Assembly (NCBI GenBank): GCA_017407755.1
Contig: JAFQVY010000018.1
Span: 1-64,000, forward strand
DNA from: Clostridia bacterium
GTDB lineage: Bacteria; Bacillota; Clostridia; Oscillospirales; Acutalibacteraceae
DNA: 64,000 nucleotides
Direction: 5' to 3'
In this document: positions 8,887-17,033 of the stretch, one piece after another
Numbering within the stretch: position 1 is the stretch's first letter
Layout of the letters: each line of letters begins with the position of its first letter
The notes under the pieces: generated by a model
What the model was told of the DNA's origin: nothing
Seen by the model: only the letters and a program-made list of their open reading frames with translations
Databases searched by the model: none
Translations under genes and position numbers: made by a program

Positions 8887-9150
8887 TTAAATAAACAGTC
8901 CAAACAAAACCCCTGCCAAAGCGCCCGAAAGCACAGCCGGCGTCAGCCTTAAAAACCAGTACCAGACGGTACGCTTGCCCTTTATGCTTGAGGGAGTGCC
9001 TACCTGAGAAAGAAGCTTCTTGGCTTCTTTGCGAAGCACCGCTTCCTCTACCTCTTCGTATTCGGGGCGTACCAAAAGATACGCCTTGCCGTAATAAATA
9101 TTGTCTGTGTCGGTTACTTCAATAACCTTGTGGTTAATTCCTTTTATCAT
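8887..9150 (-). CDS. Small tail-anchored membrane protein, unknown
   Basis: An 87-residue protein. A soluble N-terminal part of about 65 residues (IKGINHKVIEVTDTDNIYYG, then a Glu-rich helix) is followed by one C-terminal hydrophobic segment (TPAVLSGALAGVLFGLFI). The start at 9150 is chosen because GGAGG lies 6 bases upstream. A longer frame to 9207 would run through that ribosome site and into the spoVAD promoter region. No family is recognised. It is divergent from spoVAD. Confidence 0.7.
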   Translation of the reverse strand: MIKGINHKVIEVTDTDNIYYGKAYLLVRPEYEEVEEAVLRKEAKKLLSQVGTPSSIKGKRTVWYWFLRLTPAVLSGALAGVLFGLFI

Positions 9151-9234
9151 AATTTCCTCCAAAAGTTTATGTAAATATCTTTGACATAAAACCAAGTCCT
9201 TATGCAAAACATAGGGAAGAAAGGGAGTATTGAA

Positions 9235-10281
9235 ATGATAAAAAGAATTGGAAAATATACGGTGAAATTTTTAGACGAGCCGCTTATCTCAAGCTTTGCC
9301 TCGGTTGTTGGAAAACTTGAAAGCGAGGGGCCCTTAAAAGAAGGCTTTGATAAAATCATCTACGACAGCCACGCCTCAAAAAACACCTTTGAAGAGGCGG
9401 AAAGTTATCTTCAGCAGGAAGCATTATCCCTTGCACTTTCGAAATGGGGAGGCAAAGCCGAGGACATTGACTTTGTTTTTGCAGGAGACCTTTTGAACCA
9501 ATGCACCGCTTCAAGCTTTGGCTTAAAGGGCTTTAACATTCCTTATCTGGGGCAATACGGAGCTTGCTCAACCTCGGCACAAAACCTGATTGTGGCGGCG
9601 ATTTTTGTCGAAAGCAAGGCAGCAAAGACGGCGGCGACGGTAACCTCGTCCCATTTTTGCTCGGCAGAAAGGCAGTTTCGCTTTCCTTTGGAATACGGCG
9701 GCGTGCGAACTCCTACTGCCCAAAAAACCGTTACAGGCGCGGCGGCGTTTATGGTAGAAAGTGCCGAAAATCCTGCAAAAAGCAGTAAAAGTCCCTTGCT
9801 TTGCCCAAAAATCTCTGCGGCAACTGCCGGCAAAATTGTAGACCTGGGAGTTAAAGACGCCAATAATATGGGTGCGGCAATGGCACCTGCGGCGGCAGAC
9901 ACCCTGAAGACCTTTTTCGACGACACAGGAAAACTGCCAAGCGACTACGATATGATTTTTACAGGAGATTTAGGGGAAGTCGGAAGCGACCTTCTTTACG
10001 AGCTTTTGGGCAGTGCAGGGTACGACATCAGAAACAACCACAAAGACTGCGGTCTTATGATTTACGATATGAACTCTCAAGACGTTCACGCCGGAGGCTC
10101 AGGTTGCGGTTGCGGTGCCTGTACACTCAGCGCTCATATTCTGCCCAAGCTTTCAAAGAGTGAGTACAAAAAGGTGCTTTATATGGCAACAGGTGCTCTT
10201 TTAAGCTCAACCTCAGGCACACAGGGGCAGACTATTCCCTCGGTTGCCCACCTTATTGAGCTTAAATGCCCCAAAGGCTGA
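9235..10281 (+). CDS. spoVAD: Stage V sporulation protein AD
   Basis: A 348-residue thiolase-fold protein of the SpoVAD family. Recognisable parts are YDSHASKNTFEEAE near the N-terminus, the FAGDLLNQCTASSFG and YLGQYGACSTSAQ segments, and a Gly-rich C-terminal GGSGCGCGACTLS. In Bacillus SpoVAD binds dipicolinic acid and helps SpoVAC/SpoVAE move it into the forespore. The start at 9235 follows AAAGGGAG by 7 bases. No spoVAC or spoVAE neighbour is present, although these usually flank it, so spoVAD is solitary here. It supports a spore-forming lineage but does not prove sporulation. Confidence 0.92.
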   Translation: MIKRIGKYTVKFLDEPLISSFASVVGKLESEGPLKEGFDKIIYDSHASKNTFEEAESYLQQEALSLALSKWGGKAEDIDFVFAGDLLNQCTASSFGLKGFNIPYLGQYGACSTSAQNLIVAAIFVESKAAKTAATVTSSHFCSAERQFRFPLEYGGVRTPTAQKTVTGAAAFMVESAENPAKSSKSPLLCPKISAATAGKIVDLGVKDANNMGAAMAPAAADTLKTFFDDTGKLPSDYDMIFTGDLGEVGSDLLYELLGSAGYDIRNNHKDCGLMIYDMNSQDVHAGGSGCGCGACTLSAHILPKLSKSEYKKVLYMATGALLSSTSGTQGQTIPSVAHLIELKCPKG

Positions 10282-10337
10282 GGTTTTTAAGGTTATAATA
10301 TATAATTTGCTCTTATGTTTTTTGTTTATATTTCGAA

Positions 10338-10366
10338 TTGAACTGAGTTTTTTTCCGTAGTATAAT
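10338..10366 (+). promoter_or_regulatory. Promoter for the small lipoprotein gene
   Basis: TTGAAC (10338-10343) and a perfect TATAAT (10361-10366) are 17 bases apart, upstream of the start at 10395. Confidence 0.7.
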
Positions 10367-10394
10367 AAAGAAAAAGAGGAAAGGGCGGATTTTT

Positions 10395-10721
10395 ATGAAA
10401 AAAACTTTATGTATTATCTTGGCAGTTATGCTTCTTGCGGTTTCCCTCTGTGCTTGCGCAGGCTCTAACAGCATTGTCGGCTCTTGGTCGGGAACTTCTC
10501 AGGGTGTTGCGGTAACAATGTCCTTTGCAAAGGACGGCACAGGTGTAATGTCTGTTTTAGGCGGTTTAGCTTCTGAAGAGTTTACCTACACTATTGAAGG
10601 TTCAACGCTTACAGTCAATGCAACCGACGGCGATACCGAAGTGTACGATTATGCAATTGATGGCGATTCTCTTTCACTTACCTACGAAGGCGAAGTAATT
10701 ACTCTTACCAAAGACAAATAA
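10395..10721 (+). CDS. Small secreted lipoprotein with lipocalin-like beta domain
   Basis: A 108-residue protein. The signal peptide MKKTLCIILAVMLLAVSLCAC ends in a lipobox (L-C-A-C), so the mature protein is probably lipid-anchored outside the membrane. The remainder is beta-rich, with SIVGSWSGTSQG and repeated F/Y-x-x-x-G patterns (TYTIEGSTLTV, DYAIDGDSLSLTYEG). This is typical of short lipocalin-like/DUF5640 modules common in Clostridia. Function and ligand are unknown. It has its own promoter and terminator. Confidence 0.8.
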   Translation: MKKTLCIILAVMLLAVSLCACAGSNSIVGSWSGTSQGVAVTMSFAKDGTGVMSVLGGLASEEFTYTIEGSTLTVNATDGDTEVYDYAIDGDSLSLTYEGEVITLTKDK

Positions 10722-10735
10722 AGCTTAATACAAAG

Positions 10736-10767
10736 AAATCCCTGAGCTCAGGCTCAGGGATTTTTTA
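10736..10767. terminator. Bidirectional terminator
   Basis: The 12-bp stem AAATCCCTGAGC / GCTCAGGGATTT with a 4-base loop is followed by a T-run. It lies between the convergent small-lipoprotein and LRR-dockerin genes. Confidence 0.85.
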
Positions 10768-10769
10768 TT

Positions 10770-12536
10770 TTACAGAAGACCTGCGATTTTCTTCTGAATT
10801 GCTGTTGCATCCTTAACGTTTACCTTACCATTCTTGTCGAAATCTGCAAGAGCATTCTGGCTTTCGTCAAGGGTTTCCATCTTTGCAATTGCCTTCTGAA
10901 TAAGTGTTGCATCGCGGATATTGAGCTTGCCGTCCTTGTTTACGTCGCCAAGGTCATATTCGGGAGCTATAATTTGTGAAGGCAAAGTTGATGTGCTCTC
11001 GGTTATTTTTGCCGTTGTTTCTGTGGGTTTGGAAGAAGCCTGCGTTGGCACAGTCAGAGTTTCTGTAGGCTCTGTAGAAGCAGAAGCCGGCATAGTCAGA
11101 GTCTCTGTAGGCTCAGTAGAAATTGTGGATTCCGCAGGAATAACAGGAGAACCGTCAACCGCCAGCACAAACTTGCCTAAGGCGTTTGTGTTAAACACAA
11201 TAAAGCCTTCTGAAAGCCTTGTGTTTACCTTGGTGAGGGTTCGGTCGGATTCGACTTTATAAACCTTTACCGCCTCATTATCGGTATCAATTTTTATCGA
11301 AACAACCTCGTTTTGCTCAGCTTCTTTCAAAGAAATATCATATATTTTTATTGCAACTTCGTTTTCAAGAGCACTGTTTACCTCGTCGACACTGCTTGCC
11401 TGTGTAATTTCCTTTACTTTAAGCTCTGCCTCAGCGTCACCTATAACTCCAACAGAAATGCCGCTCTGAGCATCCATAAGCTTGTTGATACAAACAAAGT
11501 TATAGCCGTTTTCCTTTGCAAAGCTTTCCGACAGAGTTTCTTTATAACCGTAAAGTGTAAGGGTTTCTTTGCGGCATTCATCAAAAGCGGTTGTGTCAAT
11601 CGCCTTTATACTTTCGGGAAGAATTACTTTTTCAAGGTCAGCGCAAGAAGCAAATGCCTCTGCTTTTATATCTGTCACACCCTCAGGTATAGTTATATTC
11701 TTAAGGGAAGTGCAAACGCTGAAAGTTTCTTTTTCAATTACCGTAACTCCCTGCGGAATAGTGATTTCATCAAGGTTTAAGCAATACATAAAGGCACCTG
11801 CGCCTATTTTGGTAAGCCCTTGGGGAAGGACAACCGTGTGCAGATTTTCGCAATCGTAAAAGGCTTTTGTACCGATTGAGGTAACATTTTCGGGGAAAGT
11901 TATTTTCTCAAGCTTTTTGCAGTATTCAAAAGCAAAACTACCGATAGACGTTGTGTCGTAATCGTCCATCCATTTTGGAATTTTGATTGTTGTTTCAAGC
12001 TTTGGTTCATAATCCGTTATCTCTGCACTACCGTCGGATTTAACAATGTAGGTATATATTCCTGCGGTGAACTCGTTCATTTCAAAGGGTCCTTTGGGTT
12101 TATCGGGTACAACAGGGTTTTCCGGCGTTACGGGTGGCTGTGTGCCTGAGCCTTCGCTAACCTTTACGTAAAAGGACTTTGCTCCCTTAATAAGCCAGAT
12201 TTGCCCTGTAAGGGAGTTTAATTGCTGATAATAATATTCACAGGTGATAATTGCCGTTGTACTGATGAAATTGTTGACCTTTACCTGACAGCTTACGCTG
12301 TCCTGTGAAACAATTTCAACGTCAAAGGGGGCGTTGCTTTTCCAGACTGCACTTTGCACTGCTTTGTCAGATTCATTAAGGAAGATGTATTTTGTGTCGC
12401 CAACCTTTAAATTGTAAGTTTCAATAGCACCTAACAAGGCAGTTTCCTCAACCTTTGCACCAAAGGAAATTACCGAAACGCCTATAACCGAACAAATCAC
12501 GGTCACTATTAAAATAAGGGATATCAGCTTTTTCAT
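10770..12536 (-). CDS. Secreted BspA-type LRR protein with C-terminal dockerin (copy 1)
   Basis: A 588-residue exported protein. The signal peptide is at 1-28. A beta-rich Ig-like domain (about 30-130) is followed by LRR_5/BspA-type leucine-rich repeats (about 165-325, units such as CTSLKNITIPEGVTDIKAEAF). A beta domain spans about 345-450. A Ser/Thr/Pro linker then holds repeated T-E-P-T-E-T-L-T units. The type I dockerin occupies the last 62 residues, with two calcium loops (DVNKDGKLNIRDAT and DFDKNGKVNVKDAT). Dockerins bind cohesins on scaffoldins, so it is probably part of a cellulosome- or amylosome-like assembly, with the LRRs for adhesion. The start at 12536 follows GGAGG by 6 bases. 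Its dockerin DNA is almost identical to that of the next gene upstream (12624-13580). Confidence 0.9.
   Translation of the reverse strand: MKKLISLILIVTVICSVIGVSVISFGAKVEETALLGAIETYNLKVGDTKYIFLNESDKAVQSAVWKSNAPFDVEIVSQDSVSCQVKVNNFISTTAIITCEYYYQQLNSLTGQIWLIKGAKSFYVKVSEGSGTQPPVTPENPVVPDKPKGPFEMNEFTAGIYTYIVKSDGSAEITDYEPKLETTIKIPKWMDDYDTTSIGSFAFEYCKKLEKITFPENVTSIGTKAFYDCENLHTVVLPQGLTKIGAGAFMYCLNLDEITIPQGVTVIEKETFSVCTSLKNITIPEGVTDIKAEAFASCADLEKVILPESIKAIDTTAFDECRKETLTLYGYKETLSESFAKENGYNFVCINKLMDAQSGISVGVIGDAEAELKVKEITQASSVDEVNSALENEVAIKIYDISLKEAEQNEVVSIKIDTDNEAVKVYKVESDRTLTKVNTRLSEGFIVFNTNALGKFVLAVDGSPVIPAESTISTEPTETLTMPASASTEPTETLTVPTQASSKPTETTAKITESTSTLPSQIIAPEYDLGDVNKDGKLNIRDATLIQKAIAKMETLDESQNALADFDKNGKVNVKDATAIQKKIAGLL
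11041..11140. repeat. Imperfect tandem repeat coding the Thr/Pro linker
   Basis: Two near-identical units containing CAGAGTTTCTGTAGGCTC / CAGAGTCTCTGTAGGCTC are spaced about 48 bases apart in the linker of the LRR-dockerin gene. They encode TEPTETLT repeats. Such linkers expand by slippage. Confidence 0.6.
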
Positions 12537-12561
12537 AACAAACCTCCTTATATTTAATATT

Positions 12562-12590
12562 ATACTATCACCCGGAAATATCGATGTCAA
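12562..12590 (-). promoter_or_regulatory. Promoter for LRR-dockerin copy 1
   Basis: On the minus strand a perfect TTGACA (12585-12590) is 17 bases from TAGTAT (12562-12567). It starts right after the T-tract of the terminator of the upstream gene, so this LRR gene is transcribed separately. Confidence 0.7.
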
Positions 12591-12591
12591 C

Positions 12592-12617
12592 AAAAAACGG
12601 CTCCCAAAAGGGAGCCG
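12592..12617 (-). terminator. Terminator of the starch-binding-like dockerin gene
   Basis: CGGCTCCC-TTTT-GGGAGCCG (12598-12617) is followed by six T on the minus strand. Confidence 0.88.
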
Positions 12618-12623
12618 AAATTT

Positions 12624-13580
12624 TTACAAAAGACCTGCGATTTTCTTCTGAATTGCTGTTGCGTCCTTAACGTTTACCTTACCATTCTGGTCGAAATCTG
12701 CAAGAGCATTCTGGCTTTCGTCAAGAGTTTCCATCTTTGCAATTGCCTTCTGAATAAGCGTTGCATCGCGGATATTGAGCTTGCCGTCCTTGTTTACGTC
12801 GCCAAGGTCATACTCGTCAACTGTTGCCTGATCGCCTGAAGAGGGGTCAGAGGGAAGGGGAAGCTCGTCGGGTGTAATAGGAGCATGAAGACCTGCTTCA
12901 AGCTCTAATTCGTAAGCCCTCTGGGCAGAAATGCCGAGCTCTGAGGAAGCGTGAGCAAGAAGCTCTTCCTGAGTCATTGTAACATATTGAAGAGTAGTTT
13001 CGAGCTTGGTTGTGATAAACTCAACGTAAACACTTTCTGCATCTGCACCGGGTGCGAAGCACTCGCCAACTACGTTACCGATACTTGTAAGCTGACGAAG
13101 GGGGCCATAAACTGTGGGGTCAGCGTTTTTCCAGTAAGCTGCAATAGCCTGCTTGGAGCTGTCGGAGGGGTTTTCGATAATGGACTCCTCGCCCTTGCAG
13201 TAAAGTGTATCGCCGAGGCAGGTTGTATCGAAAAGTGTGTCGTAGGTCTGGTTGCCACCCTCAGAGAAGATAACAGCGTAGGTTACGCCCTCTTCCATCT
13301 CAAAGCCCTTGGCTGTAATGTCGTACATCCAAACGCCCTCTGTGTCAGTCTTTGTGCAAGCTTCTTTCTTGCTCTGCCACTGTGCAAAAGAGTCGCCGCC
13401 GTATGCCCAGATATGACAAGAAATTTTCTTGCCCTCCCAGTTAAGCATACCTTCGCCTGTGGGAACCTCAAAGTAGATAACCTGGTTGTCTGTGTCTGCT
13501 GCAGATGTAGCAAAAACGCCCATGGAAAGAACCATTAAAAGGCAAAGTACAGCTGCAAGAACTTTTTTCATTGCTTTCAT
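12624..13580 (-). CDS. Secreted starch-binding-like (CBM26-type) protein with dockerin
   Basis: A 318-residue exported protein. The signal peptide spans about 1-28 (ends TSAAD). Residues 33-130 look like a CBM26/25-type carbohydrate-binding module: YFEVPTGEGMLNW at the start, aromatic-rich strands (HIWAYGGDSFAQW) and VIFSEGGNQTYDTLF at the end, the pattern of starch-binding modules. An unassigned helical/linker region follows, then a type I dockerin in the last 62 residues. It may dock to a scaffoldin and hold starch at the cell surface, as in ruminococcal amylosomes; this is inference. AAAGGAGA lies 7 bases before the ATG. The gene begins only 18 bases after serS, with no terminator visible between them, so read-through from serS is likely. 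Confidence 0.83.
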   Translation of the reverse strand: MKAMKKVLAAVLCLLMVLSMGVFATSAADTDNQVIYFEVPTGEGMLNWEGKKISCHIWAYGGDSFAQWQSKKEACTKTDTEGVWMYDITAKGFEMEEGVTYAVIFSEGGNQTYDTLFDTTCLGDTLYCKGEESIIENPSDSSKQAIAAYWKNADPTVYGPLRQLTSIGNVVGECFAPGADAESVYVEFITTKLETTLQYVTMTQEELLAHASSELGISAQRAYELELEAGLHAPITPDELPLPSDPSSGDQATVDEYDLGDVNKDGKLNIRDATLIQKAIAKMETLDESQNALADFDQNGKVNVKDATAIQKKIAGLL

Positions 13581-13598
13581 TTTAATTTCTCCTTTTAA

Positions 13599-14888
13599 TT
13601 ATTTAACAGGTGTAAGGATTTCCTTACCGCCCATATAGGGTCTGAGTGCAGTGGGAATATTAACAGAACCGTCAGCGTTTAAGTTGTTCTCTAAGAAAGC
13701 GATAAGCATTCTGGGAGGAGCAACTACTGTATTATTAAGTGTGTGGGCAAAGTACTTGTTGCCGTCTTCGCCGTTTACACGAATCTTAAGGCGTCTTGCC
13801 TGAGCGTCGCCAAGGTTTGAGCAGGAGCCAACCTCGAAGTACTTCTGCTGTCTGGGAGACCAAGCCTCAACGTCAACGGACTTAACTTTAAGGTCTGCAA
13901 GGTCTCCTGAGCAACACTCAAGAGTACGAACGGGAATATCAAGGCTTCTGAAAAGGTCAACTGTGTTCTGCCACAAAACATCAAAATATTTGGGACTGTC
14001 CTCAGGCTTACAAACAACAATCATTTCCTGCTTTTCAAACTGGTGGATACGGTAAACACCGCGCTCCTCAATACCGTGGGCACCCTTTTCTTTTCTAAAG
14101 CAGGGGGAGTAGCTTGTTAATGTATAGGGAAGCTCCTTTTCGGGGGTGATTGTGTCGATAAACTTACCAATCATAGAATGTTCAGAAGTACCGATAAGAT
14201 AAAGGTCTTCGCCCTCGATTTTATACATCATAGCGTCCATTTCGGCAAAGCTCATAACACCTGTTACAACCTCGGCACGAATCATAAAGGGAGGCACACA
14301 GTAGGTAAAGCCTCTGTCAATCATAAAATCTCTTGCATAAGAAATAACCGCTGAGTGAAGGCGTGCAATATCGCCCATAAGGTAGTAAAAGCCGTTGCCT
14401 GCTACCTTTCTTGCGGCGTCAAGGTCAATGCCGTTAAAACGCTCCATAATTTCGGTGTGATAAGGCACCTCAAAGTCGGGGGTCACGGGCTCGCCGTAGC
14501 GTTTTACCTCAACGTTTTCAGAGTCGTCCTTGCCAATGGGAACAGAGGGGTCAATGATGTTTGGAATTGTCATCATTATTGTCTTAACTCTTTCAGAAAG
14601 CTCTGCTTCCTTTTTCTCTAAAGCCGCAAGCTCGTCGCCTTTTTCGGTAACAAGCTTTTTCATAGCCTCTGCCTCGTCTCTTTTGCCCTGACCCATTAAA
14701 GCACCAATCTGCTTTGAGTACTTGTTCCTCTCGGCTCTTAAGGCATCTGCCTCACCTTTTGCAGCTCTGCTCTCTTTATCAAGCTCAATTACCTCGTCAA
14801 CCAAAGGAAGTTTATTATCCTGAAACTTTTTGCGGATATTTTCCTTGACCGCTTCAGGGTTTTCTCTTAAAAATTTAATGTCAATCAT
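13599..14888 (-). CDS. serS: Seryl-tRNA synthetase
   Basis: A 429-residue class II synthetase that charges tRNA-Ser with serine. The N-terminal coiled-coil arm (about 30-110) carries the tRNA-binding helices (SRAAKGEADALRAERN). Class II motif 2 is seen in SPCFRKEKGAHGIEERGVYRIHQFEKQE and motif 3 in NNTVVAPPRMLIAFLEN. Length is normal. GGAGGA lies 8 bases before the ATG at 14888. It is 45 bases downstream of parB. No T-box leader is visible. Confidence 0.97.
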   Translation of the reverse strand: MIDIKFLRENPEAVKENIRKKFQDNKLPLVDEVIELDKESRAAKGEADALRAERNKYSKQIGALMGQGKRDEAEAMKKLVTEKGDELAALEKKEAELSERVKTIMMTIPNIIDPSVPIGKDDSENVEVKRYGEPVTPDFEVPYHTEIMERFNGIDLDAARKVAGNGFYYLMGDIARLHSAVISYARDFMIDRGFTYCVPPFMIRAEVVTGVMSFAEMDAMMYKIEGEDLYLIGTSEHSMIGKFIDTITPEKELPYTLTSYSPCFRKEKGAHGIEERGVYRIHQFEKQEMIVVCKPEDSPKYFDVLWQNTVDLFRSLDIPVRTLECCSGDLADLKVKSVDVEAWSPRQQKYFEVGSCSNLGDAQARRLKIRVNGEDGNKYFAHTLNNTVVAPPRMLIAFLENNLNADGSVNIPTALRPYMGGKEILTPVK

Positions 14889-14933
14889 TTTTAGTCCTCC
14901 TGCTAACTTATAGCAAATATTATATGTTTATAA

Positions 14934-15803
14934 TTATTCTGCCTCTGCAATTCGGTTTGCAAGCATTTTAAGCTCGTCATCAGAATAGAAATCTATTGAA
15001 ATTGTGCCGCCGGCTCCGTTTTTAGCAGGGGTTATTACAACGCGCCTGCCCATATTTTCAGAAAGCGCCATTTCAACCTCGGCAAAATAGGTAGGTTTTT
15101 TGGCTTTTCTGCCGTCGGTTTTTTTAACTTCCTTTTTCTTTGCGGCATTTTTTGCCAAAGACTCAACCGCTCTTACAGAAAGGCCGTTGTCCACAATTTC
15201 GTTGGCTAATTTTATAACCGCCTCTTCGCTTTCAATACCCACCAGAGCTCTGGCGTGGCCGGCACTTAAGCGACCCTCTGTCATTAAATCAAGCACAGCC
15301 TTGGGAAGGTTTAAAAGCCTTAGGGCGTTTGCTACTGCCGAGCGGGATTTGCCCACAGACTCAGCCACCTGCTCCTGAGTAAAGCCGTGGTTTTTCATAA
15401 GCGAATCGTAGCCAAGAGCTTCTTCGACAGGAGTAAGGTCTTTTCTCTGCAAATTTTCAATAAGGGCAATTTCCATTGTTTCCTTATCATCAAGCTCGCG
15501 GATAATGGCAGGAATTTCTGAAAGACCCGCCTGAAGCGATGCACGGTAACGCCTTTCACCTGCAACAATCTGGTATCCGCCTGCAATAAGAGGACGAACC
15601 AATATAGGCTGCAACACGCCATGAACACGAATGCTTTCCGTAAGCTCTGAAAGAGCCTCTGCATCAAACTCTGTTCTTGGCTGAGAGCGGTTAGGGGTGA
15701 TTTCGTCAATACCCAAAACTACCACCGAGTCACGGCTTTCGGTTTCGTTTTCCATAAAAATGGCGTCTATGCCCTTGCCAAGACCTGATTTTTTCTTTGC
15801 CAT
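14934..15803 (-). CDS. parB: Chromosome partitioning protein ParB (Spo0J)
   Basis: A 289-residue CTPase/DNA clamp that loads at parS and recruits SMC. It starts with the ParB-type MAKKKSGLGKGIDAIF segment. The CTP-binding GERRYR motif follows near residue 80, then an HTH with FTQEQVAESVGKSRSAVANA and a C-terminal dimer domain. At the parS/NBS specificity positions it has R (GKSR) and G (LSAGHARAL), the ParB-type residues, in contrast with the paralogue at 17034-17858. It is 1 base downstream of parA. Two perfect parS sites lie in the window. Confidence 0.96.
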   Translation of the reverse strand: MAKKKSGLGKGIDAIFMENETESRDSVVVLGIDEITPNRSQPRTEFDAEALSELTESIRVHGVLQPILVRPLIAGGYQIVAGERRYRASLQAGLSEIPAIIRELDDKETMEIALIENLQRKDLTPVEEALGYDSLMKNHGFTQEQVAESVGKSRSAVANALRLLNLPKAVLDLMTEGRLSAGHARALVGIESEEAVIKLANEIVDNGLSVRAVESLAKNAAKKKEVKKTDGRKAKKPTYFAEVEMALSENMGRRVVITPAKNGAGGTISIDFYSDDELKMLANRIAEAE

Positions 15804-15804
15804 A

Positions 15805-16569
15805 TTACTTCTCCTTTTTGAGAATTTCTTTTCCCAAGGCGGTGTAGGCTTCGCTACCCTTACAGCCTTTGTCGTAATAAATCACGGGCATACCGTAGCT
15901 GGGAGCTTCCGACACCCTAACACCTCTGGGAATAGGAGTTGAGTAAACCTTTTTGGGGAAATACTTTTTAACCTCAGAAACAACCTGCTGAGTAAGGTTA
16001 AGCCTGCCGTCATACATTGTAAGCACAACGCCCTCAATGTCCAGACGGGGATTATACATACGCTTGATACGCCTTACGGAGTTCATAAGCTGAGAAAGAC
16101 CCTCCAAAGCATAATACTCGCACTGAATTGGCAAAAGCACGGTGTCTGCGGCACAAAGCGCGTTGGTTGTAATAAGCCCCAGTGAGGGGGGACAATCGAT
16201 TAAAACGTAGTCGTAATCGCCTTTTATGGGAGCAAGTGCCGCTTTTAAAAGGCTTTCTCTATGGTTTCTGTCCACGATTTCAAGCTCAGCCGCCGCAAGG
16301 TCAAGGCTTGAGGGAATAACGTGAAGATTTTTAAACTCTGTTTTTATTATACACTCTGCGGCAGCTTTGCCGTCTACTATTATATTGTAAGAAGAGCCTG
16401 CGGTTTTTCGCCTGTCGATGCCTACGCCGCTTGTAGCATTGCCCTGAGGGTCGGTGTCTACAAGGAGCACTCTCTTGCCCAAAGCACCGAATACCGCGGC
16501 AAGGTTTACAGCGGTTGTGGTTTTGCCCACGCCGCCCTTCTGGTTTGATACTGCAATTACCTTTGCCAA
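15805..16569 (-). CDS. parA: Chromosome partitioning ATPase ParA (Soj)
   Basis: A 254-residue deviant Walker A ATPase. KGGVGKTT lies near residue 12, the Walker A' aspartate in VLLVDTDPQGN, and Walker B in DYVLIDCPPSLG. It works with ParB in origin segregation and, in Bacillus, also controls DnaA. The best start is the TTG at 16569, giving MAKVIAVSNQKGGVGKTT, with AAAGGTGA 6 bases upstream. A longer frame from another TTG at 16587 would begin inside that ribosome site. A parS site sits 108 bases upstream, so ParB spreading could affect its own operon. Confidence 0.95.
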   Translation of the reverse strand: MAKVIAVSNQKGGVGKTTTAVNLAAVFGALGKRVLLVDTDPQGNATSGVGIDRRKTAGSSYNIIVDGKAAAECIIKTEFKNLHVIPSSLDLAAAELEIVDRNHRESLLKAALAPIKGDYDYVLIDCPPSLGLITTNALCAADTVLLPIQCEYYALEGLSQLMNSVRRIKRMYNPRLDIEGVVLTMYDGRLNLTQQVVSEVKKYFPKKVYSTPIPRGVRVSEAPSYGMPVIYYDKGCKGSEAYTALGKEILKKEK

Positions 16570-16676
16570 AGCTTTATCACCTTTCAAAATAATCCAAAAT
16601 TTCCGTTTTCGATTATTTTATCACATATAAAGTCAAAATTAAAGAGGAAAACCGCAATTTATTAAAATTTTTACAA

Positions 16677-16692
16677 TGTTTCACGTGAAACA
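16677..16692. promoter_or_regulatory. parS site (ParB loading site), upstream of parA
   Basis: TGTTTCACGTGAAACA is a perfect 16-bp palindrome identical to the Bacillus parS consensus. It is 8.3 kb from dnaA, on the left arm, in the parA leader. Confidence 0.95.
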
Positions 16693-17033
16693 TTAATAGT
16701 GTGACAAGCCGCCGAAGCCTTAAAATAAAAACACGACGCCGCAAATCGCCGAACAACGTGAACTGCATTGCAGTTTCACGTAGGTAAATTGCAGGAGTGT
16801 GAGGAAAACTCGGAGGAAAAGCAGAAAGCGGCAAGGCATAATTTCTGCGGTTTCACATTTGGCTTCATTGGCTCAGCACACACTAAAGCCAAAAACCCCG
16901 CAGCGGTGGCAAGGCTGCGAGGCTTTTGACAAAGGGGTTCAGATAAGGAAATGGGTATGAGTGGCGAATGCTTTCGCATTCGGGGGGAAAGCTTTTTCTC
17001 AACTTCCTTTCATAAAATTTATATGTAAAACGC
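16693..17033. other. Gene-free gap with atypical composition between noc and parA
   Basis: About 340 bases without a convincing gene. It is clearly richer in G+C than other intergenic DNA here. It holds the perfect inverted repeat AACTGCA-T-TGCAGTT (16760-16774), the hairpin CGAATGC-TTTC-GCATTCG (16965-16982) and a terminator (16891-16922). A 67-codon minus-strand frame (16776-16979) is open but spans the terminator stem and lacks a ribosome site, so I do not call it. A dispersed intergenic repeat or a structured RNA are both possible. Confidence 0.45.
16891..16922 (-). terminator. Terminator downstream of noc
   Basis: On the minus strand the 9-bp stem CCTCGCAGC / GCTGCGGGG (one G-T pair, 9-base loop) is followed by TTTTT. 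It would separate noc from parA-parB transcription. Confidence 0.7.

Noticed and set aside
11313..11780. 155-codon plus-strand open frame with Cys/Phe-rich product
   Set aside because: Shadow of the LRR repeats on the opposite strand.
12951..13538. 195-codon plus-strand open frame
   Set aside because: Antisense of the starch-binding-like dockerin gene; no start signal and no family features.
16776..16979. 67-codon minus-strand open frame in the noc-parA gap
   Set aside because: It crosses a terminator stem and has no Shine-Dalgarno sequence; treated as part of an unusual non-coding block instead.
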